A stretch of DNA of 64,000 nt from Corallococcus silvisoli (GTDB taxonomy: Bacteria > Myxococcota > Myxococcia > Myxococcales > Myxococcaceae). The notes beneath the pieces were generated by a model that searched no databases, was not told the origin of the DNA, and saw only the letters and a program-made list of their open reading frames with translations. The stretch covers positions 43,068 through 107,067 of the forward strand of contig NZ_JAAAPJ010000027.1 of NCBI RefSeq assembly GCF_009909145.1, given 5' to 3'. Both the position numbers and the translations under genes were made by a program. This document shows positions 16,174 to 24,454 of this stretch, one piece after another; the first letter of the stretch is position 1, and each line of letters begins with the position of its first letter.

Positions 16174-17787
16174 ATGGCCAAAGCCCGTTCCCCCCGAGAG
16201 AAGGTAGTCGAGCCCGAGTTCCCCGCGGACGAGAAGCCGCGGCGCAAGCGCGCGGCGGCGAAGGAGGCGGAGAAGCCCGCGCCCCGCTCGCGCCGTGCGC
16301 CGGCCCGCCGGGAAGAGGCCCCCGTGGAGGAGGCGGAGGCCCCCGAGGTCGCCGCGGAAGCGCCCCGCCCGGTGCTCACGCCCATCTCCCGTCCCGTGCG
16401 CGACGACGAGCTCCAGGAGCTGCGTGGCACGGAGGAGGCGCCCGCCGAGGACGCCGCTCCGGCCGCCCCCCAGGAGTCCGCCGAGTCCCCCGCCATCACG
16501 GAGGTGGAGCGCGACGGCACCCCGATGCAGGTCATCAAGCTCAATGACCTGAAGCGGATGAAGATCGTCGACCTGGCGAAGATGGCCCACGACACGGGCA
16601 TCGAGGGCTACCAGGGGCTGAAGAAGCAGGACCTCATCTTCGCGCTGCTGGGCGGCATCGCCGACAAGCGCTTCGAGGTCCACGCGGAGGGCGTGCTGGA
16701 GCTGCTGAGCGACGGCTTCGGGTTCCTGCGCAGCGCGGACAGCGACTACCAGCCGTCCCCGGACGACATCTACGTGTCGCCGTCGCAGGTGCGCCGCTTC
16801 AACCTGCGGCCCGGCGACACGGTGACGGGCCCCATCCGCCAGCCCCGCGAGGGCGAGCGCTTCTTCGCGCTGCAGAAGGTGGACAAGGTCAACTTCGCGG
16901 ACCCCATGTCGGACGCGGCGCGCGAGCGCATCCTGTTCGACAACCTCACGCCGCTCTATCCGACGCGCAAGCTCAAGCTGGAGCACGAGTCGTCGGAGAT
17001 GACCACGCGCATCATCGACATGTTCTGCCCCATTGGCCTGGGACAGCGCTGTCTCATCGTGGCGCCCCCGAAGGCGGGCAAGACGGTGCTCCTGCAGAAC
17101 ATCGCGCACGCCATCAGCCGCAACCACCCGGACGTCTACCTCATCGTGCTGCTGGTGGACGAGCGCCCGGAGGAAGTGACGGACATGGAGCGCAGCGTGC
17201 GCGGCGAGGTGGTGTCCTCCACCTTCGACGAGCCCGCCACGCGCCACGTGCAGGTGGCGGAGATGGTCATCGACAAGGCGAAGCGCCTGGTCGAACAGAA
17301 GTACGACGTGTGCATCCTGCTGGACTCCATCACCCGCCTGGCCCGCGCCTACAACACGGTGGTGCCGGCGTCCGGGAAGATCCTCTCCGGCGGCGTGGAC
17401 GCCAACGCGCTCCACAAGCCCAAGCGCTTCTTCGGCGCCGCGCGCAACATCGAGGAGGGCGGCAGCCTCACCATCATCGGCACGGCGCTCATCGACACCG
17501 GCAGCCGCATGGACGAGGTGATCTTCGAGGAGTTCAAGGGCACGGGTAACTCCGAAATCGTCCTGGACCGGAAGTTGATGGAGAAGCGCATCTTCCCAAC
17601 GCTCGACATCAACAAATCCGGCACCCGCAAGGAGGAGCTCCTCTTGTCCCAGGCGGACCTGGTGCGCATTACGGCGTTGCGCCAGGTGCTCCACCCCTTC
17701 ACCCCCATCGACGCGATGGAGTTCGTGCTCAAGCACATGCGTCCGACGGCGGCGAACGCGGAGTTCCTGGGCTCGATGAACCGGTAG
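16174..17787 (+). CDS. rho: Transcription termination factor Rho
   Basis: This 537-residue hexameric RNA helicase ends transcription at Rho-dependent sites. Residues 1-120 or so are an extra, charged, Ala/Pro/Glu/Arg-rich segment ahead of the Rho_N domain (LNDLKRMKIVDLAKMAHDTG, 123-142). The RNA-binding cold-shock-like domain follows (DGFGFLRS), then the ATPase core with Walker A in APPKAGKTVLLQN and the LLVDERPEEVTDM block. The start MAKARSPREK is chosen because upstream in-frame residues are not Rho-like. The ribosome binding site is weak. N-terminal insertions of this kind occur in several high-GC bacteria and can add RNA binding. Confidence 0.95.
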   Translation: MAKARSPREKVVEPEFPADEKPRRKRAAAKEAEKPAPRSRRAPARREEAPVEEAEAPEVAAEAPRPVLTPISRPVRDDELQELRGTEEAPAEDAAPAAPQESAESPAITEVERDGTPMQVIKLNDLKRMKIVDLAKMAHDTGIEGYQGLKKQDLIFALLGGIADKRFEVHAEGVLELLSDGFGFLRSADSDYQPSPDDIYVSPSQVRRFNLRPGDTVTGPIRQPREGERFFALQKVDKVNFADPMSDAARERILFDNLTPLYPTRKLKLEHESSEMTTRIIDMFCPIGLGQRCLIVAPPKAGKTVLLQNIAHAISRNHPDVYLIVLLVDERPEEVTDMERSVRGEVVSSTFDEPATRHVQVAEMVIDKAKRLVEQKYDVCILLDSITRLARAYNTVVPASGKILSGGVDANALHKPKRFFGAARNIEEGGSLTIIGTALIDTGSRMDEVIFEEFKGTGNSEIVLDRKLMEKRIFPTLDINKSGTRKEELLLSQADLVRITALRQVLHPFTPIDAMEFVLKHMRPTAANAEFLGSMNR

Positions 17788-17809
17788 TCCTTCCGGCCAA
17801 GGAGCCCCC

Positions 17810-18130
17810 ATGCGTCGTTCCCACCTCCCGCGTCTCGTCGCCCGCGCTGTCGCGGGCCTCACCCTGGGGTTGTTGGCGGGGTGCGACCTGGGGGTGGACG
17901 ACCTGCCACCGGAGGACACGCCGCCCGTGCTCTCCAACCAGGTCTGCTACGACGACTCGGACTGCGTGGCGAACGCGTGCTGCGGGGAGGGCACCGCCAT
18001 CACCCACCGCGACCAGGGGCCGGACTGCTCCAACGTGCGGTGTGATGGGACCTGTCCCCCCGGCAGCGTGGACTGCGGCCGCTGCATCCCCACGTGCCGC
18101 GACTCGCGCTGCGCCGCCGCCTGCCGGTAG
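17810..18130 (+). CDS. Small Cys-rich lipoprotein
   Basis: This 106-residue protein has a lipoprotein signal ending LLAGC, with the lipidated Cys25. The mature part carries about a dozen further Cys in a pattern such as CYDDSDCVANACC and CPPGSVDCGRC. That suggests a small disulfide-stabilised extracytoplasmic domain. It starts 22 bases after rho. An AAGGAG lies before the ATG. I do not recognise a family. Cys-rich small lipoproteins are common in myxobacteria and their roles are mostly unknown. Confidence 0.8.
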   Translation: MRRSHLPRLVARAVAGLTLGLLAGCDLGVDDLPPEDTPPVLSNQVCYDDSDCVANACCGEGTAITHRDQGPDCSNVRCDGTCPPGSVDCGRCIPTCRDSRCAAACR

Positions 18131-18154
18131 CCCGCGCGGCCCCTTCGCCCGTCC

Positions 18155-20719
18155 TCAGCCGGGGTGCGCGCCGGCCATGTCCACCGGGGCGCCCTGGAGG
18201 GGCAGCGTCACGCGGAAGGTCGTGCCTCCGCCCGGCGTGTCCTCCACGTCGATGCGCCCCTGGTGCGCCTCCACCACCTGTCGTGACACCCAGAGGCCCA
18301 GGCCCAGCCCACCGTAGTGGTGCGAGGACACCGCGCGCTCGAAGCGCTCGAAGATGCGCTCGCGGTCCTCCGGCTTGATGCCGATGCCGTGGTCCACGAC
18401 GGAGAGGCGCGCCACCGCGCCGTCCGGCTGCAGGGTCACGTCCACCGGCCGGCCCCGGCCGAACTTCAGCGCGTTGGCGACCAGGTTGTGCACCACCTGG
18501 GAGATGCGCGACGGGTCGAAGGCGCCCGTCACCGGCCCCTTCACGGCCACGGTGAGCGGCGTGCCGTCGCGGCGGGCCTCCTCTTCCGCGAAGCGGGTGA
18601 CCTCCACCAGCAGGTCCCCCAGGTCCACGTCCGTGCGGACGAGCTTCAGCCGGCCGCTGGTGATCTGCGACACGTCCATCAGCACGTCCACCAGCATCGC
18701 CAGCCTGCGGATGAACGCGCGGGCCTGCTTCAGGCGCTCCAGGGCCTTGGGCGGCGCGTCCCGGCCCAGCCCTCGCTCCACCAGCTCCAGGTGCAGCTGG
18801 AACGCGGCCAGCGGTGTGCGCAGCTCGTGCGCCGCGACGGAGAGGAAGTCGTCGCGGGCGCGCAGCGCCTCCGCGAGCCCCTCCGCCCGGACGCGCTCGT
18901 CGGCCATCTCCCGGCGCATCCGCGCGAGCTTCAGGTTGGAGCCGATGCGCGCGAGCAGCTCTCCGGCGGAGAAGGGCTTCACCAGGTAGTCGTCCGCCCC
19001 GGACGCGAGCCCCTGCACGGTGGCCTGCTCTCCGGCCTTCGCGGACAGCAGGAGGATGGGCAGCTCGCGCGTGTGCGGCACCGCGCGCAGGGCCTTGAGC
19101 AGTCCCACGCCGTCCAGCCGCGGCATCATCACGTCCGTCAGCACCAGGTCCGGCGGACGGGCCAGCGCGGACTCCAGTCCCTTCTGGCCGTCCGTCATCG
19201 TCTCCACTTCGTACTCCGCGGAGAGCACGCGCTGGATGTAGTCGCGCATGTCGCGGTTGTCGTCCACGAGCAGGATGCGGGGGCGGGGGAGCGGGGGCGC
19301 GACCTGCCCGTTCGGGGCGGGCAGGTGGCGATGCGAGGACTGCGTGCGCTCCTTCGTCTTGGCGCTGCTCCACCGCAGCGCCTCCTCGACGTAGGTGGAC
19401 GTGGCCTCGCGCGCCTTGGAGCGGGGACGGGCGGTGGTGCGGATGCGCTCCGGAGGCAGGTGCGCATGGCCCAGGGGCAGCTCCACGGTGAAGGTGGTGC
19501 CTTGGCCCTCCGTGCTGCGCACCGCCACGGTGCCGCCGTGCAGCCGGGCGAACTCCTGCACCAGCGCGAGCCCGATGCCGCTGCCCTCGTGCGTGCGCGA
19601 CGGCGTGCCCGGCACGCGGTGGAAGCGCTCGAAGAGGTGGGGCAGGTCCTGCGCGGGGATGCCCGGGCCGGTGTCCTCCACCTCCAGCGACACCCGTTGC
19701 CCGTGCTCCCGCAGGCGCAGCGTGACGCCCCCCTGGGGCGTGAACTTGAAGGCGTTGGAGACCAGGTTGAGGACGATCTGCTCCCACAGGTCCGGCGCCA
19801 CGTACACCGGCTGGGACAGGGGCGGGCAGTCCACCGTGAGCTTGAGCCCCGCGCGCTCCATGGCGGAGCGGAAGCTGCTCGCCGCGTCCGCCGTCAGCGC
19901 GGCCAGGTCCGCGGGCACGAAGCGCTCCTCCCGGGGGCCGGCCTCCAGCCGGGACAGGTCCAGCAGCGCGTTCACCAGCTTGAGCAGGCGGCCGGCGTTG
20001 CGATGCACCCGCTCCATCTCCTTGCGGACCTCGTCCGACAGGGGCCCCGCACGCCCGGCGAGCAGGTCCTCGGTGGGCCCCAACATCAGCGTCAGCGGCG
20101 TGCGGAACTCGTGGCTGACGTTGGCGAAGAACTCCGACTTGAGCCGGTCCAGCTCCCCCAGTTGCTCGTTCGCGGTGCGCAGCTGCTGGTTCGTCTCCTG
20201 GAGCTGCTGGGCGCGACGGAAGATCTCGCCCTCCATCTCGTCCGCGCGGGCCCGGAGCGCGGCGTGCTGTCGGTTCTGTTCGTCGCCCCGGTTCTTCAGG
20301 CCGATGAACTCCGTGACGTCCTCGCCCCGGTGGAGGACGTAGCGCAGCGTGCCGTCCGCGTCGAAGACGGGCGTGTTCAACGGGCTCCAGTAGCGCGGCT
20401 CGAACCCTCCGCCAGCCGACTCGGGCCGGGGGATGTCGTATTTCTGGACCGCCATCGCGTCCGGGGCGCGCGTCCTCAGCACGCGCTCCAGCGACTCGCG
20501 CAGGTTGCCGACCCCGGTGGCCGTGGGGTCCAAGGGGTTGTTGGGAAAGACGTCGAAGATGTGGCGACCCAGGATGGCCTCTCGCCGCGTCTGGGTGACG
20601 CGCAGGTACGAGTCCGTCACCGCGACGATGATGAACCCCGGCGTCAGCACCAGGTATGGATCAGGCGAGGCTTCGAACAGGCTCCGGAAATCCGGGGCCA
20701 CCAGGGGGGTGGGGGGCAT
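18155..20719 (-). CDS. Hybrid sensor protein with two histidine kinase modules (PAS-HK-REC-HK)
   Basis: This 854-residue soluble protein has an unusual domain order. A PAS domain (about 10-130) and a coiled coil (about 140-195) come first. HisKA follows with phospho-acceptor His203 in FFANVSHEFRTPL, and an HATPase domain with NAFKF, DTGPGIP and GSGIGLALV. Next is a receiver domain with the acidic DD pair in ILLVDDN and Asp529 in LTDVMMP. A second HisKA (His631 in SVAAHELRTPL) and a second HATPase with DHGIGI and GGLGLGLWVS complete it. Both kinase modules keep their key residues. There are no membrane helices, so it probably senses a cytoplasmic signal. The ATG at 20719 has GAGGA upstream. 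No separate response regulator gene is adjacent. Confidence 0.92.
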   Translation of the reverse strand: MPPTPLVAPDFRSLFEASPDPYLVLTPGFIIVAVTDSYLRVTQTRREAILGRHIFDVFPNNPLDPTATGVGNLRESLERVLRTRAPDAMAVQKYDIPRPESAGGGFEPRYWSPLNTPVFDADGTLRYVLHRGEDVTEFIGLKNRGDEQNRQHAALRARADEMEGEIFRRAQQLQETNQQLRTANEQLGELDRLKSEFFANVSHEFRTPLTLMLGPTEDLLAGRAGPLSDEVRKEMERVHRNAGRLLKLVNALLDLSRLEAGPREERFVPADLAALTADAASSFRSAMERAGLKLTVDCPPLSQPVYVAPDLWEQIVLNLVSNAFKFTPQGGVTLRLREHGQRVSLEVEDTGPGIPAQDLPHLFERFHRVPGTPSRTHEGSGIGLALVQEFARLHGGTVAVRSTEGQGTTFTVELPLGHAHLPPERIRTTARPRSKAREATSTYVEEALRWSSAKTKERTQSSHRHLPAPNGQVAPPLPRPRILLVDDNRDMRDYIQRVLSAEYEVETMTDGQKGLESALARPPDLVLTDVMMPRLDGVGLLKALRAVPHTRELPILLLSAKAGEQATVQGLASGADDYLVKPFSAGELLARIGSNLKLARMRREMADERVRAEGLAEALRARDDFLSVAAHELRTPLAAFQLHLELVERGLGRDAPPKALERLKQARAFIRRLAMLVDVLMDVSQITSGRLKLVRTDVDLGDLLVEVTRFAEEEARRDGTPLTVAVKGPVTGAFDPSRISQVVHNLVANALKFGRGRPVDVTLQPDGAVARLSVVDHGIGIKPEDRERIFERFERAVSSHHYGGLGLGLWVSRQVVEAHQGRIDVEDTPGGGTTFRVTLPLQGAPVDMAGAHPG

Positions 20720-20853
20720 CACACGTCCTCGGAAACCGGAGGAGTGCGTGGAATTAGTCACTCCCCCCCGGGATGGCCAGGGCGGACGCAAGGGGCCGAC
20801 CCATGGCTTTCACCGGTGGACGCTTCGGGGCCGTGTCCCGGACGGAAGGTCGC

Positions 20854-22071
20854 TCAGGCGGCGGGGGCCGCGTCCGTGGAGGCGACCGCCTGTTGAGCCG
20901 CTGGGGTCACCAGCGGAGGCGGCTGGGCCTTGATGCGCGCGTAGTCGAAGCAGGCCACCGCGATGGAGGCCACCGGCACGGCGAACAGCGCGCCCCACAG
21001 GCCGAAGAGCTTCTCTCCCGCGATGAGCGAGAAGGCCACCACCACCGGGTGGATGCGGGCGGCCTCGCCCATGATCTTCGGGTTGAGGAAGTACGCCTCC
21101 AGCGCGTGGATGCCGACGATCCACAAGAGGAGCGCGAAGCCCTTCTGCACGCCGTCCGCCAGCGCGATGAGCACGATGGGCACCGAGCTGATGATGGTGC
21201 CGAAGATGGGGATGAGGCTGAAGAGCGTGGCGATGGTGGCCAGCAGGAAGGCGAACTTCACGCCGAACAGCAGCAGGCCCACCAGCGTGAGGCCCCCGTT
21301 GACCAGGCAGATGGTGACCTGGCCGCGCACCACGCCGGACAGCGACTTGTCGATGCGCGCCACCAGCGTCTTCGCGTCGGGGAGGAACTCCGCGGGGACG
21401 AGCGTGCCGAAGTAGCGGCGGATGGCCTGCGCGTCGATGGAGAAGAACGCGGCCACCATCAGGATGAAGAACAGCATGAAGACGCTGGCCAGCACTTCCG
21501 TGACGATGCGCCGCGACACGTTGACGATGTCCGCCAGGTTCTCCTTCGCGAGCGACGTGACGCGGGCCACCGCGTCGGTGAGCATCTGTTCCAGGTCCAG
21601 CGCCAGGCTGAAGCCGCCGGACGGGCCGGTCGCGCCCTCCATGGCCCGGTCCGACAGCGCCACGGGGATGCCGTACACGTTGAGCCACGTCTCCGCGCGC
21701 CGCGCGAGCTCCTGCAGGTGCTCGGGCGTGAGCGCGCTGGCGAAGCCCGCCATCTCCCGGCTGATGCGCGCCACCTCGCGGTACAGCTGCGGCACCAGCG
21801 CGACGAAGAAGAGGTACACGCCCAGGAAGAAGCCCGCGTAGATGAGCAGGATGGCCACCCACCGGGGCACGGAGCGGCCGGCCACGTTCACCCGGGTGAT
21901 GCGCGCCACCAGCGGCTGCACCAGGTACGCGATGAGCGCGGCGCCCGCGAAGGGCATCACCACCGAGCGCAGGGCGAAGAGCATCACCGCCAGGGCCACC
22001 CACAATCCCGTGAGGAGGAGCAGGCGCTTGCGGCGTTCGTCGGGGGCGGTGGCTTCCACGGGCGGCGACAT
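20854..22071 (-). CDS. AI-2E family transporter (permease)
   Basis: This 405-residue inner-membrane protein has about eight helices in the AI-2E/YdiK/PerM arrangement: two N-terminal helices, a large loop, then helices containing the family-like LIPIFGTIISSVPIVLIAL and the C-terminal GEKLFGLWGALFAVPVASI. Family members export or take up diverse small molecules, and only a few handle autoinducer-2. The substrate cannot be inferred. The start at 22071 begins MSPPVEATAPDERRKR ahead of the first helix. It lies 134 bases upstream of the hybrid kinase on the same strand. Confidence 0.9.
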   Translation of the reverse strand: MSPPVEATAPDERRKRLLLLTGLWVALAVMLFALRSVVMPFAGAALIAYLVQPLVARITRVNVAGRSVPRWVAILLIYAGFFLGVYLFFVALVPQLYREVARISREMAGFASALTPEHLQELARRAETWLNVYGIPVALSDRAMEGATGPSGGFSLALDLEQMLTDAVARVTSLAKENLADIVNVSRRIVTEVLASVFMLFFILMVAAFFSIDAQAIRRYFGTLVPAEFLPDAKTLVARIDKSLSGVVRGQVTICLVNGGLTLVGLLLFGVKFAFLLATIATLFSLIPIFGTIISSVPIVLIALADGVQKGFALLLWIVGIHALEAYFLNPKIMGEAARIHPVVVAFSLIAGEKLFGLWGALFAVPVASIAVACFDYARIKAQPPPLVTPAAQQAVASTDAAPAA

Positions 22072-22200
22072 GGAACCCGGCTTAGGGCAGCAACCTCCCT
22101 CCTGACAAGCTTCCGGCGGAAAGCTTCCGGATGCCCCACCTTCCATGCCCCCCAAGCGGCCCGGCGCGGAGGGCGGACGTCCATACGCCGCCGAAAGACC

Positions 22201-22662
22201 TCAGGCCCGTGGCAGCCCCGGCGGCGGGCCCAGGTGAGCCTCCAGCCGGTCCAGACAGTCCTGCATCCGGGGGCGCTTGATGCGGCCCTGGGTGGCCTCA
22301 CCCAGGCCCAGCATCTGCTCGGTCAGCCAGCGGGTGAGGAAGAGCAGGGGGACGCGGTCCTCGGGGGCCAGGCCCCGCTCCAGGTAGCGCTTGTTGCGGA
22401 CGTAGTCGTCGAACGCGTCGAACTCGCGGGCCAGGTCCCACCGTGCCAGCCGCAGGGCCTCCGTGTAGACGGCCGGGGAGGGGCGCCGGGTGGCCTCCTG
22501 GAACAACGGCGTGAACTCGCCCAGGGTGGCCGGGTCCAGGTCCTGCACGGGCGGGGGCCAGGACTCCAGGTCCCGGGCGAGCAGCCGCGCCACCTCCTCC
22601 AGCAGGTGGTCCACGAGGGCGACGGGCTTGAGGTCGAAGAGGTGGTCCCAGCGCGAGGGCAT
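22201..22662 (-). CDS. Hypothetical protein downstream of a lipase-like gene
   Basis: This 153-residue soluble protein, rich in Leu, Arg and Glu and probably all helical, has no signal peptide. It starts MPSRWDHLFDLKPVALVDHLLEE. I do not recognise a family. It begins 3 bases after the stop of the hydrolase gene on the same strand, so the two are almost certainly coexpressed and may work together. Codon use matches the neighbours. Confidence 0.7.
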   Translation of the reverse strand: MPSRWDHLFDLKPVALVDHLLEEVARLLARDLESWPPPVQDLDPATLGEFTPLFQEATRRPSPAVYTEALRLARWDLAREFDAFDDYVRNKRYLERGLAPEDRVPLLFLTRWLTEQMLGLGEATQGRIKRPRMQDCLDRLEAHLGPPPGLPRA

Positions 22663-22665
22663 GTG

Positions 22666-23484
22666 TCAGGGGCTGACGGCGGCGGGCAGGGCCACCGGAA
22701 GGGGAGGGGGCGGAGCGGCGACGGCCGCGGCGCCGTCAGCATAGCCCAGGGCCAGCTCGCGCTGGATGACCTCCCACACGGACCTGCGGGTGAGCAGCTC
22801 GCCGTGGGGCACGCCGGACAGCTCCACGTTGAAGACGTTGGGCTGGCCGTCCACGTCCAGCACGGAGGAGGGGAAGCGCGCGACGACGTCGTCGCGCGAG
22901 TAGATGGACGTCAGGCGCACGTGGCGCGGGAAGGCGCCCACGCCCAGCTGCTTGATGAAGGGCGACACGGGCGTGAGCTGCCACATGCTGCGGCTGAACC
23001 AGCCCAGGGCGGCGCAGCCCAGGTACGCCATGCGCGTGCCCCGGTGCGGCGTGCCCAGGGTGATGAGGCTCCTCACGCGCGTGTCCCCGCCCAGCCGCTT
23101 CACGTAGTACGTGCCGATGAGGCCGCCCTTGGAGTGGCCGATGATGGTGAGCGGTCCCATGTCCGGGTGGCGCTCGTAGAGCCGGTCCACCTTGCCGCGC
23201 ACCTTGCGCGCCAGCTCGTCGATGCGGTGGGTGTTGAAGCGGTCCATCGTCCCGCCCAGGTGGATGGACCACACGCAGTAGCCCTCGCGGCGCAGGCGGT
23301 GCTCCAGCACCTCCAGGACGCGGCGCGTGCTGAAGAAGCCGTGCAGCAGGAGCACCGGCTTGAGGCAGTGCTTGAAGTCCGTGCGGCGCACCACCTGGTT
23401 GCCGCGTGGATCCAGATCCACGTAGCTGGCCAGGTACTTCAGCTGGCACTTCATCTTCCGGTACTGCATCACGAACGGATTCAT
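22666..23484 (-). CDS. Alpha/beta hydrolase, lipase-like
   Basis: This 272-residue protein has the lipase fold markers: the oxyanion strand PVLLLHGFFSTR (43-54), the nucleophile elbow GHSKGG with Ser118, a likely acidic residue at Asp198/199 in IYSRDDVVA, and His227 in GVPHGEL. The sequence ITLGTPHRGT after the elbow is typical of triacylglycerol lipases. No signal peptide is obvious, so it may act on cytoplasmic or membrane lipids, with substrate unknown. The ATG at 23484 is preceded by a strong G-rich ribosome binding site. A GTG two codons upstream is an alternative. A Pro/Ala-rich tail closes the protein. Confidence 0.85.
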   Translation of the reverse strand: MNPFVMQYRKMKCQLKYLASYVDLDPRGNQVVRRTDFKHCLKPVLLLHGFFSTRRVLEVLEHRLRREGYCVWSIHLGGTMDRFNTHRIDELARKVRGKVDRLYERHPDMGPLTIIGHSKGGLIGTYYVKRLGGDTRVRSLITLGTPHRGTRMAYLGCAALGWFSRSMWQLTPVSPFIKQLGVGAFPRHVRLTSIYSRDDVVARFPSSVLDVDGQPNVFNVELSGVPHGELLTRRSVWEVIQRELALGYADGAAAVAAPPPPLPVALPAAVSP

Positions 23485-23608
23485 CCCCACCCCCGTCCCG
23501 CCCTGGAACCCGGGGCAAAGGTAGGGAGCGCGTCACCCGCAGGCCCGGAGCCGCGCCGGGCCACTGTCCGCTTTCACGCGCACGGCGGCCCGAAACCGGG
23601 AGGTCCGC

Positions 23609-24367
23609 TCAGGTGAAGTGTTCCAGGAAGTTCATCAGCACCCGGTGCGCGAGCGGCGTCGGGGTGATGCCGGACAGGAGCTGGGGGACGTACTCGCCCG
23701 GCGGGACGCCCTTCTCGCGGGCCAGGGTCTCCAGGTTCTCCTCGCGGGCGAGGATGACCGCGCGCATGGCCTCCGCGGGCATCTCCGGGTGGAACTGCAC
23801 GCCGCGCACGTTGGGGCGGAACGCGAGCGCCTGGTTCGCGGTGTTGGCGTTGCCCGCGAGCACCGTGGCGCTTTTCGGCAGGCGGGAGACGACGTCCTCG
23901 TGGGTGGCCTGGACGGCGAAGCGCGCTGGCAGGCCGGTGAAGAGCGGATCCACGCGCCCCTCCGGTGAGAGCGTCACCTCCACGGTGCCCGTCTCACGGC
24001 CGTTGGGATTGCGAGTCACCTGGCCGCCGTACTGCTCGGCGAGCAGCTGTTGGCCAAAGCACACGCCGAGCACGGGGATGCCCTGCTCGCCCGCCTCCAC
24101 CATGAAGGCCCCGGCGCGCTCCATCCACGGCTCGCGCCGCGTCACCGACAGGGGGGAGCCCGTCATCATCACCGCGTCGTAGCCCTTCGCGTCCTTCGGG
24201 AGGGGCGCGCCCTGGTGCACGGGGAGGATGTCGAATCGCCGGCCCGACAGTCCGATGGTTCGCAGGAACCACTGCTCGTAGTCGCCCACGGACAGGCGCA
24301 CGGAGTTCGCCGCGTCGCCGGCTTTCAGCAGCAGGACGTTCTTCATGGGGACGGGTTGCCGCGTCAT
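23609..24367 (-). CDS. Class I glutamine amidotransferase-like protein
   Basis: This 252-residue stand-alone GATase1 domain has a nucleophile Cys103 in GVCFGQQLLAEQYGG and His193 and Glu195 in QFHPEMP, the complete catalytic triad. It resembles GMP-synthase-like amidotransferases rather than a synthase subunit. Proteins of this class also include gamma-glutamyl hydrolases of amine breakdown (PuuD type). Its divergence from the aldehyde dehydrogenase and glutamine-synthetase-like genes makes a hydrolase role on gamma-glutamyl compounds conceivable. The ATG at 24367 has AGGA 8 bases upstream. An internal ATG at 24346 is possible but lacks such a site. Confidence 0.85.
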   Translation of the reverse strand: MTRQPVPMKNVLLLKAGDAANSVRLSVGDYEQWFLRTIGLSGRRFDILPVHQGAPLPKDAKGYDAVMMTGSPLSVTRREPWMERAGAFMVEAGEQGIPVLGVCFGQQLLAEQYGGQVTRNPNGRETGTVEVTLSPEGRVDPLFTGLPARFAVQATHEDVVSRLPKSATVLAGNANTANQALAFRPNVRGVQFHPEMPAEAMRAVILAREENLETLAREKGVPPGEYVPQLLSGITPTPLAHRVLMNFLEHFT

Positions 24368-24454
24368 GGACCCATTCCTACCGTGTCCTGCCGTCCGTGT
24401 CCGGTGCCCGGCACTTCCGGCCGCCCGCGCGCCGTGCTCACCCGAGGCTTCGTC

